From Thermodesulfobacteriota bacterium (GTDB taxonomy: Bacteria; Desulfobacterota; QYQD01), in assembly GCA_030017815.1 (NCBI GenBank), contig JASEGX010000127.1, positions 1 to 7,058 on the forward strand: a stretch of 7,058 nucleotides of DNA. Direction: 5' to 3'. Under the pieces are notes generated by a model. That model worked only from the letters and a program-made list of their open reading frames with translations. It did not search any database and was not told the origin of the DNA. The position numbers and the translations under genes are program-made. Positions 5,585 to 7,058 of the stretch are shown here, piece by piece (the first letter of the stretch is position 1; every line of letters starts with the position of its first letter).

Positions 5585-6433
5585 TCAGGAAAGGGCGGCC
5601 CAGGTAGCCAGAAACAGGGTGATGCTGATTATGCCGTTCATGGTAAAGAAAGAGAGGTTGATTTTTGAAAGGTCTTTGGGCGTAACAAATATATGTTGCA
5701 GCGCCATAGCCATCGCCGTCAGGGCGATGCCCGCATAATAGACCCACCCTAATCCGGCCATAATGCCGGTATAGAGAAAAAACACAAAAGCCAGGACATG
5801 GAATCCTACGGCAAAAGCAAGCGCCTTTTCTTTGCCGAATTTGCAGGGTATCGAGTGTAGTCCTTCGCGGCGGTCAAATTCAAAATCCATACATGCATAG
5901 ATAGTGTCAAAACCTGCCACCCAAAATATAACCCCGGCGCTCAGGATAAGAGGCGCAGCGTCTAGCGCCCCTTTAACGGCGATCCATCCGGCGGTGGGGG
6001 CAATGCCCAGGGCCAGGCCCAGGAATATATGCGACAACCAGGTAAATCGTTTGGTGTAAGAGTAAGAGATGACTATGGCCAGGGCCGAGGGGGATAGCAT
6101 AAATGTCAGCCGGTTTAGCTTATAGGCCGCAAAGAAGAAGAGCAAAGAGGCCAGGATCACAAAGAGCCATGCCTCGCTTATCTTTATCGCGCCTTGGGGC
6201 AGAGCCCGGCTTGCGGTGCGGGGATTTTTGCGGTCATAGGGGAGATCAACTATACGGTTAAAGCCCATAGCCGCCGTGCGCGCCCCGACCATGGCCGAAA
6301 GGATCCAGAGACATTTTGCCGGCTCCGGCATGCCGCCCGCCGCCAGGAAGGCCCCCATGAAGGCAAAGGGGAGGGCAAAGATGGTGTGCTCGAATTTAAT
6401 CATCTCCAGGAAGGTATGGGTCTTTCGTATCAT
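5585..6433 (-). CDS. mqnP: UbiA-family prenyltransferase, MqnP-like (menaquinone synthesis)
   Basis: A 282-residue membrane prenyltransferase that joins a polyprenyl chain to an aromatic acid. The first Asp-rich motif is NRIVDLPYDRKNPRTASRAL at residues 59-78 (D63, D67) and the second is DTIYACMDFEFDRREG at 176-191 (D176, D183, D187), followed by LHSIP; these bind magnesium and the prenyl diphosphate. About eight or nine hydrophobic helices separate them, as usual in the family. NPRTASRALP and GLHSIP are typical of the MqnP branch, which acts in the futalosine route, rather than of MenA. Start: ATG 6433 overlaps the ubiX stop in ATGA, and AGGTGGGG (6450-6443) lies 9 nt upstream inside ubiX; an in-frame GTG at 6448 is part of that site. 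A 4-hydroxybenzoate prenyltransferase (UbiA proper) is the alternative, but the context and likely anaerobic host favour MqnP. The other mqn genes are not in the window. Confidence 0.85.
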   Translation of the reverse strand: MIRKTHTFLEMIKFEHTIFALPFAFMGAFLAAGGMPEPAKCLWILSAMVGARTAAMGFNRIVDLPYDRKNPRTASRALPQGAIKISEAWLFVILASLLFFFAAYKLNRLTFMLSPSALAIVISYSYTKRFTWLSHIFLGLALGIAPTAGWIAVKGALDAAPLILSAGVIFWVAGFDTIYACMDFEFDRREGLHSIPCKFGKEKALAFAVGFHVLAFVFFLYTGIMAGLGWVYYAGIALTAMAMALQHIFVTPKDLSKINLSFFTMNGIISITLFLATWAALS

Positions 6434-7035
6434 GAATCGATACCCCACCTTTTGGCCTCTGGATCGGGCAGGCCGAGGACATCCAGGATTCTGTCCACGA
6501 ACATAGCGACCAGTTCTTCAATGCTCGTGGGTTGATGATAAAATCCGGGCATGGCTGGCATGATGGTCGCTCCGGCCTCCGCCAGGCGCAGCATATTGCT
6601 TATGTGTATCCTGTTTAGCGGGGTCTCCCGCAAGATCAATAAAAGTCTTCGGCCTTCCTTCAGGGTCACGTCTGCCGCCCGATGGATAAGGTTACTCGAT
6701 ATGCCGTTGGCTATTGCGCCCAGTGTGCCCATGGTACAGGGGATAATAATCATGCCGTCATGGGGGAAAGAGCCGCTGGCTACCGGCGCGGCAAAATCTT
6801 TTTCGTCGTAGAGCCTGGTCATGTACCGGCTGACCCCTGAGGTAGAAAGACCGGTTTCCAACTTCAATACCTGGGCCCCGGCCGCAGATACGAGGCCGTG
6901 TATCTCCACATTTTGCGCCGCTAATTTCTGCAGAAGCGATACCGCGTAGGGTATGCCGCTCGCCCCGGTCAGGGCCACGATGTAACGTTTCTGTATTTTT
7001 TTACCAGAAAATCCCCCTGTATCCCCCTTTTTCAA
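6430..7035 (-). CDS. ubiX: UbiX-type flavin prenyltransferase
   Basis: A cytoplasmic flavoprotein that prenylates FMN to give the cofactor of UbiD-type decarboxylases. Counted from TTG 7035 (201 aa), the sequence shows IVALTGASGIPYAV at 19-32 (GASG at the flavin phosphate), ASGSF at 86-90, IPCTMGTLGAIANGISSNL at 98-116, RETPLN at 136-141, and MPAMPGFYHQPTSIEELV at 159-176, all conserved in UbiX. Beginning the protein at IQKRYIVALTG would match the usual short N-terminus, but no ATG exists there. TTG 7035 lies inside a CCCCCTTT palindromic repeat and adds a GDTGGFSG leader; the frame stays open to the window edge, so an upstream start is also possible. The stop overlaps the MqnP-like ATG by four bases, indicating coupling. 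Here UbiX probably serves a UbiD-like decarboxylase of menaquinone synthesis, encoded outside the window. Identification is strong; the 5' end is uncertain. Confidence 0.88.
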   Translation of the reverse strand: MKKGDTGGFSGKKIQKRYIVALTGASGIPYAVSLLQKLAAQNVEIHGLVSAAGAQVLKLETGLSTSGVSRYMTRLYDEKDFAAPVASGSFPHDGMIIIPCTMGTLGAIANGISSNLIHRAADVTLKEGRRLLLILRETPLNRIHISNMLRLAEAGATIMPAMPGFYHQPTSIEELVAMFVDRILDVLGLPDPEAKRWGIDS

Positions 7036-7042
7036 AGGGGGA
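7011..7042. repeat. CCCCCTTT palindromic repeat at the ubiX 5' end
   Basis: ATCCCCCTGT (7011-7020) is followed by ATCCCCCTTT and a perfect nine-base inverted repeat TCCCCCTTT-TTC-AAAGGGGGA (7022-7042). The form resembles a dispersed repeat (CCCCCTTT...AAAGGGGG, often with a nearby extra ATCCCCC) common between genes in anaerobic Desulfobacterota-like genomes. On the minus strand it lies across the only plausible ubiX start (TTG 7035), so it would be transcribed as a hairpin in or just before the coding region. No T tract follows either arm, which argues against a terminator. Confidence 0.65.
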
Positions 7043-7058
7043 ATTGATGGACCCCCAG

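Noticed and set aside
7022..7042. CCCCCTTT hairpin as a Rho-independent terminator
   Set aside because: No run of T follows the stem on either strand, and it lies at the start, not the end, of ubiX; a dispersed repeat explains it better.

Overview
The window is about 7 kb of chromosome-like bacterial DNA of intermediate GC (judged by eye). Gene content suggests an anaerobic, menaquinone-using bacterium of the Desulfobacterota or a similar lineage: a flavodiiron oxygen/NO reductase, an adjacent UbiX and MqnP-type prenyltransferase pair, and a bacterial archaemetzincin. This assignment is inferred from gene families only; no marker gene is present.

Layout from left to right. (1) 1-231: decayed remnant of an IS3-type insertion sequence, holding the first 44 codons of an OrfA transposase on the minus strand. 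(2) 320-391: degenerate TCAGC-rich intergenic repeat, which reads into the wrong start of the next gene. (3) 410-1627, plus: a MinD/ParA-type P-loop ATPase with an N-terminal domain resembling that of type II secretion/type IV pilus ATPases. (4) 3549-1599, minus: a two-gene operon of archaemetzincin protease and an FAD-dependent dehydrogenase of the COG2509 type, one base apart; the second gene runs 29 bp into the 3' end of gene 3. (5) 3550-3832: divergent spacer with a palindromic repeat, a doubtful small reading frame, and a promoter with an overlapping palindromic operator-like site that faces the flavodiiron gene. (6) 3833-5014, plus: flavodiiron protein (FprA/ROO type) with all metal ligands visible, followed by a PsiE-like four-helix membrane protein (5117-5560). 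(7) 7058-5585, minus: UbiX flavin prenyltransferase and MqnP/UbiA prenyltransferase, joined by a four-base ATGA overlap. The 5' end of ubiX lies in a CCCCCTTT/AAAGGGGG palindromic repeat, and its true start is unclear.

Functional reading. UbiX makes prenylated FMN for UbiD-type decarboxylases and MqnP attaches the isoprenoid tail, so the right-hand operon probably serves menaquinone synthesis by the futalosine route. The flavodiiron protein protects against oxygen or nitric oxide. The ATPase and the protease/dehydrogenase operon have no clear cellular role from context. Three different families of intergenic repeat fall in 7 kb. I see no CRISPR array, RNA gene, prophage or clear defence island. 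The most unusual items are the secretion-ATPase-domain/MinD fusion, the altered zinc motif of the archaemetzincin, and the operator-like palindrome at the flavodiiron promoter.
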